DNA of 64,000 nucleotides. Origin: Euborellia annulipes. Lineage: Eukaryota > Arthropoda > Insecta > Dermaptera > Anisolabididae. The position numbers and the translations under genes are program-made. Shown here piece after piece: positions 43,628 to 54,525 of this stretch. How positions within the stretch are numbered: position 1 is the stretch's first letter; each line of letters starts with the position of its first letter. The notes under the pieces are model-generated. The model was not told where the DNA came from and did no database searches. It worked only from the letters and a program-made list of their open reading frames with translations. Location: positions 1 to 64,000 of the forward strand of contig JAKCPI010004983.1 in NCBI GenBank assembly GCA_023213315.1, given 5' to 3'.

Positions 43628-45239
43628 GTAAAACATGTTCATAAAGCATGAATTTGAATAGTAAAGGTTTTTGAAAAAAAGAATATTTGCAAAGCAGCTA
43701 TGTTTTGAAATAAATTCTCTACAAATCGAAAAATTTATTTTCATTTTTTAACACCCATAAGGGTAGGTAAACTTCTCAGTTGGGGAAAATTAGGGTTTTT
43801 TTTTTTTAGAAATTCCGATATACACCAATTGCTATCATTAATAAATAATATTTCATAAGAAAACTCTTTAATAAAGGCTATTTTATTTCTTGATATTGAT
43901 ATAAGCAACAACAAATCGACCATTATTATAATTTATTTATATTCGATCTCGTATATTATCTTATTAATGGGATATTTATCAGCCCATTAAAGCTTAATCG
44001 ACCTGGAAATTCTCTCACGATTAATCAATATTTTGAGATCAATTATAATTTAATGCCTCTCAAAATAAAATAATTTCTTAAAATTTGTGTGTACAAAAAT
44101 AATTTTAAGTTCAAATGAGGATAATAATAAGTAATGCAAATATGTCAGATGAATTGATAAATATTTATTTATTTTATTAAACGGGTGCAATATAAACACA
44201 TATTTGTTTAACTAAAAAACTGCATTAGTGCGTTTTTATCTCTCATTTTTCAAATATTAGATAACATCTTTAGAAAAAAATAAAAAAAAAAAAAAACATA
44301 ATGCTAAAATCGATATATATTATTCCATTTAAATACTATTAAAATTTTTTTAACATTTATTTTAATTGAAAATTAACTCCAAGCCGATTTATAATTTTAT
44401 TATATATTAAAATAATAAAATAAAATAAAAACGATAATCGTTCGCTAAATTTAAACAAAATAAGCTCGTTTGATTATTTTCTAGCAGTTAAACAACTTTA
44501 CACAGGGTTTATAAATTAGACTTAAGCTGCACAATGTTCTTTCTTTGATGGATAGTTAGAGCAATTTAATCCCAGCGTATTACATTTAACAATCAACCAT
44601 TTAAAACAATGAATTTATTTGTTGCCCTTCATATAACAAAAGGCTCCATTTTGCACGACCTTTGTGTTCCCTTCGAATGGCCCTTCCAAATTGTAAGGCG
44701 AATTAACCTATTTTATTCAATCCGTAAAACGTAAAAACTTTTTAAACTACGAGATTAATAAGATTTATTAAGAGAAGAAGATAAAATTTCAAAGTCAATC
44801 AGATAATCATTTAAAGAGTAAGAATTGTAAATGAGATGGTGATTTAAGACCTATGCCACCACTAGTATCGCTGATTTCTATCAATACAAGTAATCCTGTG
44901 ATAGCGAATATGAAACAGGATAATGAAATTTTAAATTTAAATATAATGAAATAATTTCCTCCCTCCTTAAAGAGATTCTTTATAGGCAACTTAATAAATG
45001 CCTGAGCAAATTCCGCAGGTAGTTTCAATTATCTTGTTGTTTGCAAGTTCAATCAAGCATTCCAGAGAAATAAATTCTTTCCATTTAATTATCTCAACCA
45101 AATTACTTTCCAAATTTCAAGATAAATTCCCTTGGACTGAATTAATACGGTAATTTTTTTTTATGTAGTGAGTTTTTATATGTTAAAAAAAAAATTATAT
45201 TTAAGCCTCTTGAAAAACCGTTAATAGACGATTCAGAAG
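43628..45239. other. Non-coding; complex patch 44470-44720
   Basis: The patch 44470-44720 (GGCTCCATTTTGCACGACC, CCCTTCGAATGGCCCTTCC) is unique and may be conserved non-coding. Minus frames 43741-43923 and 44807-45028 lack recognisable motifs. Otherwise AT-rich. Confidence 0.4.
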
Positions 45240-45362
45240 ATGGTTACTCTAGACGGCAAGAGATGGCGTTAGTTCTTCCCATTGGGAAACAAACATTCTA
45301 TTCCATTTCATTTGAAAGTTTTCAGCTAATTAATTAAAGGCAAAAATTTTTTAACACAATGT
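45240..45362 (-). repeat. Fragment of TTAA-flanked family (see 48550)
   Basis: GGCAAGAGATGGCGTTAG, CCATTTCATTTGAAAG, CAGCTAATTAATTAAAGG and TTAACACAATG match the complement of 48780-48905 closely. Neither terminus is present. Confidence 0.75.
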
Positions 45363-45999
45363 TTGTACAAAAACCATCTTTTTGAAAAACCGGTGAAATT
45401 TCCTATGAAACTGGTTTCGAATTTTTTCGAATAAAAAAAGACATAGATAGGGCTATTTCTGATTTTTTCAAATAATTAATCAAACTTTGAATAATCGAAT
45501 CCTACCCAAAACCTTCCTCAAAACTTTGACCAAAATTTGACCAATTTTAGCGACCTCTAAAATCAATTTAAATAAAAAATAAACAAATTTGAATATTTTT
45601 TTTTTTTTTTTTGTTTTAGAAGAATATAATCATCCATCCTACCCGAAACGGCACGGGATTATTTAAGAAATGTTTAACATTCGAACATTTGAAAAAAATT
45701 AATATTGTTTTTAGTTGCGTAGATTCGTATTGTATATTACAGTTTCTAGTTATTTGATTGTAGCACCTAATCCGTATACAAGGATAGAGTTCTTGCCTAT
45801 TGTAATAGTGATCAGGGGTTCACATCCAATATCAAGCGACAAAATATTCTCTTTGAAAGAGATATTCTGTCAAATATCAGAAGATTTATTGCAATATATG
45901 TCGACAAAAATTAACAGATGAAACGTTTCAAAAAATCCAAAATTTTATTGAATCTATTTGAAATTAAGTATACAAAGAGTATTTTTAATTATAACCAAA
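45363..45999. other. Interval with unassigned open frames
   Basis: After a poly-T tract ending GTTTTAG (45598-45619) a plus frame of about 44 codons (KNIIIHPTRNGTGLFKKC...) runs on, and another of 68 codons at 45715-45921 (no ATG) begins near 45715. Neither shows a known family or good codon bias; they could be a decayed transposon gene. Not called as genes. Confidence 0.25.
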
Positions 46000-46067
46000 C
46001 ATCTGACAAGCACAAAACACAACTTTGGATTACCGAAGGTAAGAGAAAGTTGTGAGCTGTGCTAAAA
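46000..46067 (+). repeat. Solo R1 hairpin fragment
   Basis: TGACAAGCACAAAACACAAC, GATTACCGAAGGTAAGAGAA and GTTGTGAGCTGTG are the inner part of the R1 hairpin, without the outer CTGGTGTGAC arms. Confidence 0.75.
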
Positions 46068-46229
46068 ATTTGACTATGAATTAGATCGCCACTGGCCTAT
46101 ACAGATAAGTTATAATAACTTCTTTTATAATATTATATTAAATGATGAGAAAAATTTGTTTTGAGTGAAAGATAAAAATTTGCTACCGTTGCTAAAATCA
46201 GAGAAAAAGAAAATAAAGATGGAGTAAGA

Positions 46230-46790
46230 AAAAATTCCATTACTCGTTCAAATATTGTTGTTGTATCCAAAGGGATGATTGGAGGCTCTCCGCCAATTGT
46301 TCCGCCCTCTTTTCTCCAAGAAGCAATCGGTGTCGAGCCATTGTCCTCGCAAAAGAACCAATCCTTTTCATTTTATTTTATTTTTCCTCTTTTTTTTTTT
46401 AACCTATGCTCGAACAAATAACGACGAGAGATGCATTCATGTGATTGTAAGCTCCCACCCTGGAGAATGTAATTAATTGGATCAGCGTTGTATCAGATGA
46501 AAAACAGGAATTGAAAGAATAAAAACGCACTATGTGTGGGGGAGGGAGGGGGGGGGCGGATTTAAAATGACATTTTATTTGTTTTGCGACTTAACCAGCT
46601 AATGTCGTGTCCCCGATGCATTTGTCAATTTCTCTCTTGACTGCCCAAGCAGTTTTTAATATTTGTTTGTTTTAATGATCTAGAAACATGAGCCATTGCG
46701 TTTGTAGAATTCAAATCCCAAAGATCACTTGTTTTTTATCCAATTTGACCAAGCTAAGCATTTAAATTAACAGCTAAAAAGCTGCAAAAA
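46230..46790. other. Two unique complex patches
   Basis: 46255-46365 holds GGAGGCTCTCCGCCAATTG and GTGTCGAGCCATTGTCC; a 65-codon frame (46279-46476) and an overlapping proline-rich frame are open, but the region is GC-balanced so this is weak evidence. 46575-46780 is a second complex patch. A poly-G run is at about 46540-46556. I favour regulatory DNA. Confidence 0.3.
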
Positions 46791-46951
46791 TACCAACACA
46801 TTATAGGCCCGGTTATCTATTAATTAATATTACCTATAGAATCTGTTTTAAATGTTTAAATTGTGCTTCCCAGAGTGGATAGTCTAGTTGATGTTACCAT
46901 CGGACAATTACAATTACAATTGGATTTCATCGTCTGATTCGCAACCCATAG

Positions 46952-47047
46952 CAGTGCTTCTTAAACTTTTTGAAGTCGCGGCCCACTTGAACCTTGGAGT
47001 CAATATCTCACTACTTACAATTGTTAGTAAAAATAAAAATACATTAG
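46952..47047 (+). mobile_element. hAT-like left end, fragment
   Basis: CAGTGCTTCTTAAACTTTTT and GTCAATATCTCAC match the left part of the MITE at 11663-11965. It is cut at the Tigger-like MITE that follows, and no right end is visible beyond it. Confidence 0.6.
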
Positions 47048-47049
47048 TA

Positions 47050-47338
47050 CAGTGGTACCTCGAGATACGAGTGCCCCAACATACGAGTTATGGCATATTT
47101 AGCGATTTAAGCTATATTTTGCATATTTTGTAGGATTGTATCATCGTTTGTTGGCAAATCAGAAAAATAATTTAAGAAAATTTTAGAGAAAGAAAATTAT
47201 TATAAAAAAAAAATAATAATAATAATAAATAAATAAATATTAGATTAATGGCATTTCAATTAATTTCAATGGGAAAATTGTTTTGACATACGAGCAAGGT
47301 TACGGAACGAATTAAACTCGTATCTCGAGGTATCGCTG
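47050..47338. mobile_element. Tigger/pogo-like MITE, 289 bp
   Basis: CAGTGGTACCTCGAGATACG pairs with CGTATCTCGAGGTATCGCTG. The dinucleotide TA lies on both sides (47048-47049, 47339-47340). Terminus CAGTGGTACCTCG and TA target are typical of pogo/Tigger elements of the Tc1/mariner superfamily. The interior is AT-rich with no transposase. Confidence 0.85.
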
Positions 47339-47369
47339 TATATTAATTGGATGACTTTATTTTTTTTTA

Positions 47370-47410
47370 TAGTGGCAGATGAAGCTCTAGCGGCCGAAAC
47401 GTCCCTTCAC
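47370..47410 (+). ncRNA. Hammerhead-like motif, one core mismatch
   Basis: CAGATGA (47376-47382), AGC, loop, GCGGCC, GAAAC (47396-47400), GTCCC. The second core base is A instead of U. The following text (GTCCCTTCACAACTG) is like the tails of the other motifs. Confidence 0.3.
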
Positions 47411-48545
47411 AACTGAATACATAAGCAAAAAAATTTATTTCATTAAAAATTATGTCAATATCTATATGGACACAATTTGTTTGTACCCAATTTCTCAAAT
47501 TTTCACGATATGGACTGAACGAACAAAAAAAGCTAAGAAAACTTTTTATCATCCTTTTAATCAAGTGTTTAGTTCATTAAAATAACAATATATTATTTTG
47601 AACACTTTAACCCAATAATTATTTGAATCTAATGAGCAGTTTATGAAGATAGAAGAAGAGGAAATTTGATTGTTTGACATTTGAAACGAATAATACAATA
47701 TCGAATAATCAAAAAAAAAAAAAAAAAAATTAATCTCCGAATTGACTCGCTGGTATTATCAGAATGCTAAATCATTTTATCTACTAAAATATTAATTAAT
47801 TAATTAAGTTGAAAATATTCAAATTTTGAAAATAATTGAAATTTTAAAATACATTTATCTGGCAGATTAGATGGGTTTTAAGTGGGGATGAGGGGGAGGG
47901 TGAACCGCAAAATAGAATTGAATTAATTATTATACATGAATAATTTCATTGGTTTCAATTTTATAAATTGAATCCGATTTGATTTTTGAGCCCTCTATTT
48001 GTAGATAAGTTTAATGAACCAAATGTGAATCTATTATAAATTTTGGAAAAAAAAAAATATTAAATGGGCGCTATTTATTAATAAATAAATAATTTCACTT
48101 GTATAATTGAACTATAATGAAAACATTTTAAATTTATTCAATTTTTGCGTAAAATTGATGAATAATTTATAGACTAGCTCAACAGCATAATTTCCTTGAT
48201 CATTTGGAAGCAACTATTTGTGAAAAATCGATAAATATTTGTTACAATTATAAAATTCAAAAATATGAAACTTAGTAGTATGTAATGTAAACGGTATATT
48301 CACTCTGAATCAATCTTGAGACAAAAATATCTGAATGTCATTTATAAAAAGGCAAGAAAAATTTCATTTAAGGGAAACTCATTGATTTCATATGTACAGT
48401 CGGCACCACAAATGCCTTATGTGCTCGAGAGTGGAACCTTGAACTTAGGCAACCAAAATTCTTAGCCGTCAAAAGTGTTGTTTTAAGCTGAGTTGAGTTT
48501 AAAAAAAAGATGATTTATTTATTCTAAAAATATTGGTTTAGTTGA
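47411..48545. other. AT-rich non-coding interval
   Basis: No supported gene. The minus frame 47367-47564 overlaps the motif above and is not convincing. Confidence 0.5.
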
Positions 48546-48549
48546 TTAA

Positions 48550-48945
48550 GGTGCACGTCTCGGGGTACTAATTTTGGGAGTTTCCAGCGGCCACAAATTT
48601 GAAGCTATTGACCTCAATTTTTTTCAAATTTAAAGGTATTTAAAATATCTACAACTTATAGAAGCCCTTTTTTTGATTTTCGAAAAAATAATTTTTTTTT
48701 TTAGATTAATCGCATTAAATAAAAGATATTTTTAAAAAATTCGCTCTATATCTTATAGATAATTAAATTAGTAATCATTGTGTTAAAAAATTATTAATTT
48801 TCTACCCTTAATTAATTAGCTGGAAACTTTAAAATGAAATGGAATAAATCCCTTGTATTCCTATGGGAAAAACTAACGCCATCTCTTGCCGCCTCGACTA
48901 ACTCGGTAGTCAAAAGTGTTCTAACGACTTTTCGAGACGCGCACC
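48550..48945. mobile_element. TTAA-flanked element, 396 bp
   Basis: GGTGCACGTCTCG pairs with CGAGACGCGCACC; TTAA flanks both (48546-48549, 48946-48949), the piggyBac-type signature. Interior AT-rich with GGAGTTTCCAGCGGCC near the left end and AACGCCATCTCTTGCCG near the right. Fragments of the same family are at 38738-38865 and 45240-45362. Confidence 0.7.
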
Positions 48946-48949
48946 TTAA

Positions 48950-50062
48950 GGACAGTCAAAAAAAATCCTAGTAGTTTCAAAAAGCGTACGATTTCTCGAA
49001 AATTATTTTATTTGATAAATAATTCAACCTCGATTCGTGACGCCCAAAAAAAAAGTATTTTTGTAATTATGTCTGTACGTGAGTGTGTGAACATGATTTT
49101 CAAAATGCAACGAGCTAGATTTTTTTTTTTTACTCACAAATTGTAGATTTGTATAATCTTTTAGAATAATTACGTCAACTGATAGTGTACTTTATTTTAT
49201 AAGTTTTTTTAAATATTTTGAAATTTGTAATTCTTCGGTAGTTTTAACTCGAATTAAATTATTTTAAACAAATTTAATTATTAAAAACTAAATATTTTTT
49301 ATTATAATTAAACATTTTTTTGAACATACAAAACAAGAGGATTCTGAATGTTTTCTAACAAAAGGTTTTGTATAAAAGCTACAGTATGATAATCATAAAC
49401 AGAACAATTAGTAAATATGATTATTTTATTGTTTTTTTTTTTTATTTGCCTTTTTTTATTTAATTAAACATAAAAAAATTAATTTTTCTTTTTCAAGAGA
49501 CAAGCATTTTGTTTGCATATGGAATTTATTCATAGATGTTTTATTAAAAAAAAAAAAAGAATGTGCATCTAATTACTACATATATGTTAAATAAAAAAAA
49601 AAAGAGAAAGAGAAGTGAACAATAATCCTAGTTTTATCTAAATAACAAAATAATAATAATAATAACGTAAGCTTTTTCAATCTGATATAACCTATCAAGG
49701 GATTTGTTTGTTTCTTAGATAATCGCTTTTTTCTATCTTCAACTTAATAAGAATATTTGCGTTTGAGAAGACAACTAATCGAGTCACCCACCACGAGAGA
49801 CATAGAAAGCAAAGGCCCCAGCGGACCGGCAAATTACTGCACCACGGATAATTAAATCCATTGCAAACTTTTAGCTATTAGCTCTTTTATTAGTTGTTCC
49901 ATTTATATACCTTGGTATAGCCTATATAAAACCAATTTAAAAAAATTATAAAGAAGTTTCGCTTCAAAAACTGTAAAAATAAAAATAATTTACTAACAGT
50001 AATTTACTAACAGTAGGCCTAAATTTCTGATTGATCATAAGAAATTCTACAAATACTGTATA
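48950..50062. other. AT-rich interval with complex patch 49740-49860
   Basis: The patch at 49740-49860 (GAGTCACCCACCACGAGAG, CCCCAGCGGACCGGC) is unique. Otherwise AT-rich. No gene. Confidence 0.4.
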
Positions 50063-50234
50063 GGTCTATAGAGGTAAAAGAAAGTAAAATGAATTTTCAA
50101 TAAATATAAAAAATCTGGTGTGACTGGTCACACAGCATACAACTTTCTATTGCTTTCCGGAAGTGAAAGTTGTGTTTTGTGCTTGTCCCACCAGATTATT
50201 TATGTCGACATATATATTAGAATTCAAGATTTGA

Positions 50235-50379
50235 ATTTTTTTTTAAATTTTATTCAAGGTCTTTTTCAGCATCTAAGGCTATTTAGACCCCGTCTTTATT
50301 TATTTCAATTTGATTGGTAGCCAATCCAATTGAAATAGATTTTTGTCGCATGAGACGGGATGTGGACACTTGACCCCCA
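50235..50379 (-). mobile_element. SINE type B, head partly lost
   Basis: On minus: part of the head (GGGTCAAGTGTCC), CATCCCGTCTCATGCGAC, central palindrome CAATTGGATTGG/CCAATCAAATTG, tail GGTCTAAATAGCC, TTAGATGCTGAAAAAG, then A-rich. The A-box region is missing. TSD not resolved. Confidence 0.75.
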
Positions 50380-50673
50380 GCATAATTATGTAAAATTTAT
50401 AAACATAGGAAAATATTTATATTTTGTTACCAGGGCAATCATTTCTCATCTTTTCTATGGAGTACAGGAGTAAAGTATGCTTCAAAAGATTTCATAGGCA
50501 AAATGAGAATATACATTTTAACCTAAAAATAATAGATTTATGAATTTTTATCAAAATCTTTTGAGAAAATAAAAAAAAAACTGAAAAAGTACATCAGTAA
50601 AGTACTAGTATTTTTTTTTCCCCCACTTCTGTAGGGTATCTAATTTAAATATTAAATTTCAACCTCCTAGTTC

Positions 50674-50860
50674 AGCCCTCGGGCCTTGGTGTGATGGCTA
50701 GCATGCTGGCCATTTGTTCCAAGGTTCGCGGGTTCGCATCCCGTCTTATGCGACAATTTATTTCAATTGGATTGGCTACCAATCTAATTCAAATAAATAG
50801 AGACAGGGTCTAAATGGCCTTTGATGCCGAAAAAACCTTAATGAAATAAAAAAAAAAAAA
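50674..50860 (+). mobile_element. SINE, type B tail with type A-like head
   Basis: Head CCTTGGTGTGATGGCTAGC and B-box-like GCGGGTTCGCATCCCG; central palindrome CAATTGGATTGGC/CCAATCTAATTC; tail GGTCTAAATGGCCTTTGATG, CCGAAAAAACC; poly-A. Flanks CCTAGTTC (50666-50673) and CCTGGCTC (50861-50868) match at 6 of 8 and equal the R1 target CCTAGCTC-like site. The head is close to type A heads while the body is type B. Confidence 0.8.
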
Positions 50861-51316
50861 CCTGGCTCTTTTCGTTCTTGAGATATTTTGATCACAGACA
50901 GACAGACAATTTTGTGGGACCTTTTTTTGAACCTCAAAACGTGTTTTTCCATCAAAATCTCGACAAATTTTTGACATACCAGTTAGGCTTAAATACAATT
51001 TAAATAAATATAGACTATAGGTAAGAGAAAGTAAAAATAGAGGAAAAATAATTAAATTTGTTTTTTTATATTGCCTGCCTCACGGGCAATGGTACACACA
51101 AATATAGAACTTTTTATTTATTTTTAATTAACTCTGTTATTATATTGTTTATCAATTAATTTTCAAATACGATTATCGTTGTTGTTATTATTATCCCTAG
51201 GATTTTTGTCTATATCTCTGAAAAACTATTATTTTTATATTAAAAGAGGATAAAAAAGCTAGTTCTTTGTTAAGGATAATGTTGCCTATTTAATTTATAC
51301 TTTTTTTCTTTAAGAG

Positions 51317-51486
51317 GTATTCTTGAAGAAGAAGATTCTAGTTTATCACCCCCTCCTCTTTCTCCGGCCTTTATCAGTGGATTAGAAAGACCAAAAGAAC
51401 TGCCCAATAGCCTTTCGAAAAACCCGAAATCAATAACACAAGCCGTTCTTTCTTATTTTCACGATTGTATCAAAGACAAGAGATAA
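51317..51486 (+). CDS. Candidate terminal exon C (unidentified protein)
   Basis: Follows TACTTTTTTTCTTTAAGAG, a good polypyrimidine acceptor. The frame GILEEEDSSLSPPPLSPAF, then ISGLERPKELPNSLSKNPK, then SITQAVLSYFHDCIKDKR and TAA gives about 56 codons without ATG. Acidic start, SP-rich middle and basic end look protein-like, and composition differs from the AT-rich flanks. Starting at 51317 (GT) its phase fits a one-base overhang from 26318. Unspliced, the frame opens at 51280. No family recognised. Chance is not excluded at this length. Confidence 0.38.
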
Positions 51487-51839
51487 ACCTTTGACTTTAT
51501 AGAGCTCTCTTTTAGCGACGAAACTTTACTAAATCACAGAGGATTGTGAATTAAATGAATTAAAAAACATCTATCTTTCTTTTTTTTTTTTATAAAAGAA
51601 GAAAAAAAGTTAATGATCTGTCTTATAATCTAATTATTATAAATAAATTGAAGGGATTCTTTTTTTTTTAACTGAATTTAATAATTAATTTAAGATTTTA
51701 AACTAATGAAGATGAATATTTGAATGTTGAAAAAGACAAAAAATTTTAAAATCAAAATCTATTTACAATAGTTAATAATTTATTGTTGTTTTGGTACAAT
51801 AACCTCCTAGGGGGTGGAGGGATTCGGGGGTAATCCATG
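51487..51839. other. AT-rich interval
   Basis: Would be 3' UTR if exon C is real; an AATAAA-like signal is not obvious close to the stop. Poly-T runs at 51579-51591 and 51660-51669. Confidence 0.4.
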
Positions 51840-52012
51840 AGATGCATTTTAAAGAGCATTAAAAAAATAATTGATTTTTGAATTTTAATCAAAATCTTTG
51901 AAGCGAATTTTGAGAAAAATAAAAAAAAAAAAAAAAAAAACTGAAAAAGTAAGTACTAGTACTTATTGGCCGATTTTGTTTAAAAGCTTCGTGTCACGTT
52001 TCCTTTCAACGC
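51840..52012 (-). repeat. R1 fragment, inverted to the next copy
   Basis: TTTTAAAGAGCATTAAAAAA, TTTTAATCAAAATC, AGTACTAGTACTTATTGGCC and AAAAGCTTCGTGTCACG are R1 read on minus. It ends just before the plus-strand copy at 52030, forming a tail-to-tail pair. Confidence 0.75.
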
Positions 52013-52029
52013 TTAGAATGTAAATACAT

Positions 52030-52918
52030 TTTTACTTTCTCTTACCTCTATATATATGTTATTATATAGAGAGAGAAAGTACCGTATTGGATTCATGTCA
52101 AAAATTCGATGTCGAGATTTTGATGGATATATACGTTTTGAGGTCCAAAAAAGTCAGGTTTGCCTGTGAGTGGGTGGGTGGATGTTCAATTTAAAGCATG
52201 AAGGAATTGAGCTAGGAGGTTGAAATTTTATATTTATGTTTTGTACGCTCCTGGACCGTGAGAATAAGCTTTTAATTAAAATCAGCCAAAGAGTACTAGT
52301 ACTTTACTGATGTACTTTTTCAGTTTTTTTTTATTTTCTCAAAATTCACTCCAACGATTTTTTTTTAAATTCATAAATCAATTATTTTTTAGATGCTCTT
52401 TAAAATGTATATTCTCATTTTGCCATTGAAATCTTCTGAAGATCACTTTACTCTTGTACTTCATAGAGAAGATAGGATAAATGGTTGCCATGGTAACAAA
52501 AGATAAATATTTTCCCATATAAATTTTACATCTTGAATTCTAATATGGACCGTTTATTTTGAAAGTGGTGTAAGTCCATTTTCTATTGTTTCGAGAAAAT
52601 GAAAGGTTAACATATTTTTATTAAAGAATCTATTTACCGACCAATTTTCAATTGTACAAAACATGGGAATTTTTTAAGAAATTTATCACTAGCTAGTTAT
52701 ACATAGAAAATTTACATTAATTTAAGCATAAATTATGTGATATCTAATTTTTGAAAAAATGGACTTACACCACATTCAAAATAAACGGTCCATATATTGG
52801 CGGAAATTAAATATATGTAGACACGAAAAATCTGGTGTGAAAGCACAGAACACAACTTTCGATTACCGAAGGTAAGAGAAAGTTGTGTGCTGTGCCACCA
52901 GTCACACCAGATTTTTAA
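52030..52918 (+). repeat. R1 repeat, complete, carrying a MITE
   Basis: From TTTTACTTTCTCTTACCTC through the GGGTGGGTGG microsatellite site, AGCATGAAGGAATTGAGCTA, AGTACTAGTACTTTACTGAT, the X-box GTTGCCATGGTAAC at 52484-52497, to the hairpin ending CAGTCACACCAGATTTTT. A MITE at 52546-52792 lies between X-box and hairpin. Confidence 0.85.
52546..52792. mobile_element. Mariner-like MITE, 37-bp TIRs, in R1
   Basis: 247 bp. TGGACCGTTTATTTTGAAAG pairs with TTCAAAATAAACGGTCCA, and the pairing runs on through GTGGTGTAAGTCCATTTT with one mismatch in about 37 bp. TA lies on both sides (52544-52545, 52793-52794). Interior AT-rich, no coding. Confidence 0.88.
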
Positions 52919-54045
52919 CTTCAGTATTTAGATCATAAATATAAATTAAATTGATAATAAAAAAAATGTTTGGATTAATTTGGATAGAACTTGGATCGTG
53001 TGTTGATCAAGAGAAGAAAAGCGAGAATTTGTGTTTAATCCCAGTACTGGGGATAGCATAGTAATTTTATAGGGCTAACCAGTTACCAGTTGCAAGTTGC
53101 CAAAATATACAATAACGCGATCAATTTACCCAGGGCTATTGTTTTAATCCGAGGTGAATAAATTGATTATGCGTCCACTGGCTATTATTTATACGATGTG
53201 ATTGAGTTGCGTCGAATAAAAACCTTTTATAATCGAACGCTATTAAAGAAGAGGGAGGAATTTATAAAGTGAATTATTTATTATAAGTAAATAAGATTAA
53301 AGAGACATTTATATCGTTTTAATAAATATTTTAATATTAAAAAATTAATTAAGAGAGAAAATGAAAAAAATTTTATTCTGAGGTACTTTCAGATATATTA
53401 TAAAAAAATTTGAAAATCGATTTTGTAGACTATTATAACGATTTATAGTAAGATAAAATAAATTTATTGGATTAAATAAAATATGACGTTATTTATTTTG
53501 TTGACTCAATAATGTAATGGCTTTTGAGAGATCTCCCCTTTTGAAATATAAGAAACTTTGCTATCATCTAATAAATTTATTATGAATAGGGAAATTTACT
53601 AAATTTTTGTTTCCCCATTTTTTCTCTTTTCCTTGTTTATACATAATGAATAGTGTAACGAAAGCATTCTCTATATAAATTTCATATATAGGGTAAGAGA
53701 AAGTAAAAAGTATCCAATTAACAAAGAACAAGTGAAAAGGAGCTGTGAGCATCGCTTACATCTTTCCTTGAGTGAAAAAATGGTTATCTAACTGCCAGGC
53801 GCTCTCAAAAAAAAAAAAAAAATTATAATTATAAGGGGATTAAAATTTAGTTATTCAAAATAAATATAATTTAATTACCCTACAAATAATTAAAATGAAT
53901 TAGTTGCTGGCTCTAAAGAGAAACCAAAAAGAACACATTTTGAACAAATTAGACATGGGGGCTTATAGGAGTCAAGTCGAAAGTGCAGCTAGTATCTTAT
54001 AATTTTATGAAAAATTACGAAATCAAGACAAGAATTAAGATTTAG
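52919..54045. other. Non-coding; unique patch 53030-53250
   Basis: 53030-53250 is complex (CTAACCAGTTACCAGTTGCA, GATTATGCGTCCACTGGC) and may be regulatory. A solo R1 outer end lies at 53666-53710 (ATATATAGGGTAAGAGAAAG). No gene. Confidence 0.4.
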
Positions 54046-54525
54046 AGCTTGAAGTTATTTGTCTTATTATGACTGTTGAAGGTGCCAGGAGAAATTTATG
54101 AAAAATAATAAATTTTTGTAGGAAACTTTATTTTGGCCTACCTAATTGTACAACTTTAAGGTTTTGGTCTGAATGGCTATTATCAAGGTCTGAAAAATAC
54201 ACATATTACACAGTAAGCTTATATGAACTATCTTACAGATTTCTTGAATACATTTTGAATACATAAAAAAAAAAATGTATTCAAAAGATTTGTAAGATAG
54301 TTTATATATATAAGAGTTCAACTGTACAACTGTACTCAATTGTCAAAATTATAATAGAGTATGTGGATTTTTCAGGCCTTGAAAATGGTCATTCAGAACG
54401 AAACCTTAAAGTTGTACAATCAGGTCGGCCAAAATAAAGTTTCCTACAAAAATTTATTATTTTTTAATAAATTTCTCCTTGCTCCTCGAAGAGCCATAAT
54501 AAAACAAGTAACTTCGAGCTATTCC
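54046..54525. mobile_element. Giant palindrome, arms ~210 bp
   Basis: Arms pair nearly throughout: GCTTGAAGTTATTTGTCTTA with its counterpart near 54500; GTAGGAAACTTTATTTTGGC with GCCAAAATAAAGTTTCCTAC; TTGTACAACTTTAAGGTTT with AAACCTTAAAGTTGTACAA; inner arms CTTACAGATTTCTTGAATAC and GTATTCAAAAGATTTGTAAG. The right end TATTCCACTGTA reads on minus as TACAGTGGAATA, a Tc1/mariner-like terminus; the left terminus is worn. Frames 54142-54339 and 54361-54546 are the two arms. Confidence 0.8.

Larger units (their letters stand above)
50063..51035 (-). repeat. R1 repeat with two SINE insertions
   Basis: An outer-end scrap (50063-50090), hairpin (AATCTGGTGTGACTGGTCAC ... GTCCCACCAGAT), TATTTATATTTTGTTACC, a decayed X-box (GTTACCAGGGCAAT at 50426), GTACATCAGTAAAGTACTAG, TTCGTTCTTGAGATATTTTG and the outer end ending GGTAAGAGAAAGTAAAA. 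SINEs at 50235-50379 and 50674-50860 split it into three. Frames 50120-50320 and 50810-50998 are shadows. Confidence 0.8.

Noticed and set aside
44807..45028. 73-codon minus frame with a hydrophobic stretch
   Set aside because: AT-rich composition gives hydrophobic runs by chance; no start context or homologue recognised.
45715..45921. 68-codon plus frame
   Set aside because: No ATG start, no recognised domain; may be transposon remains but cannot be supported.
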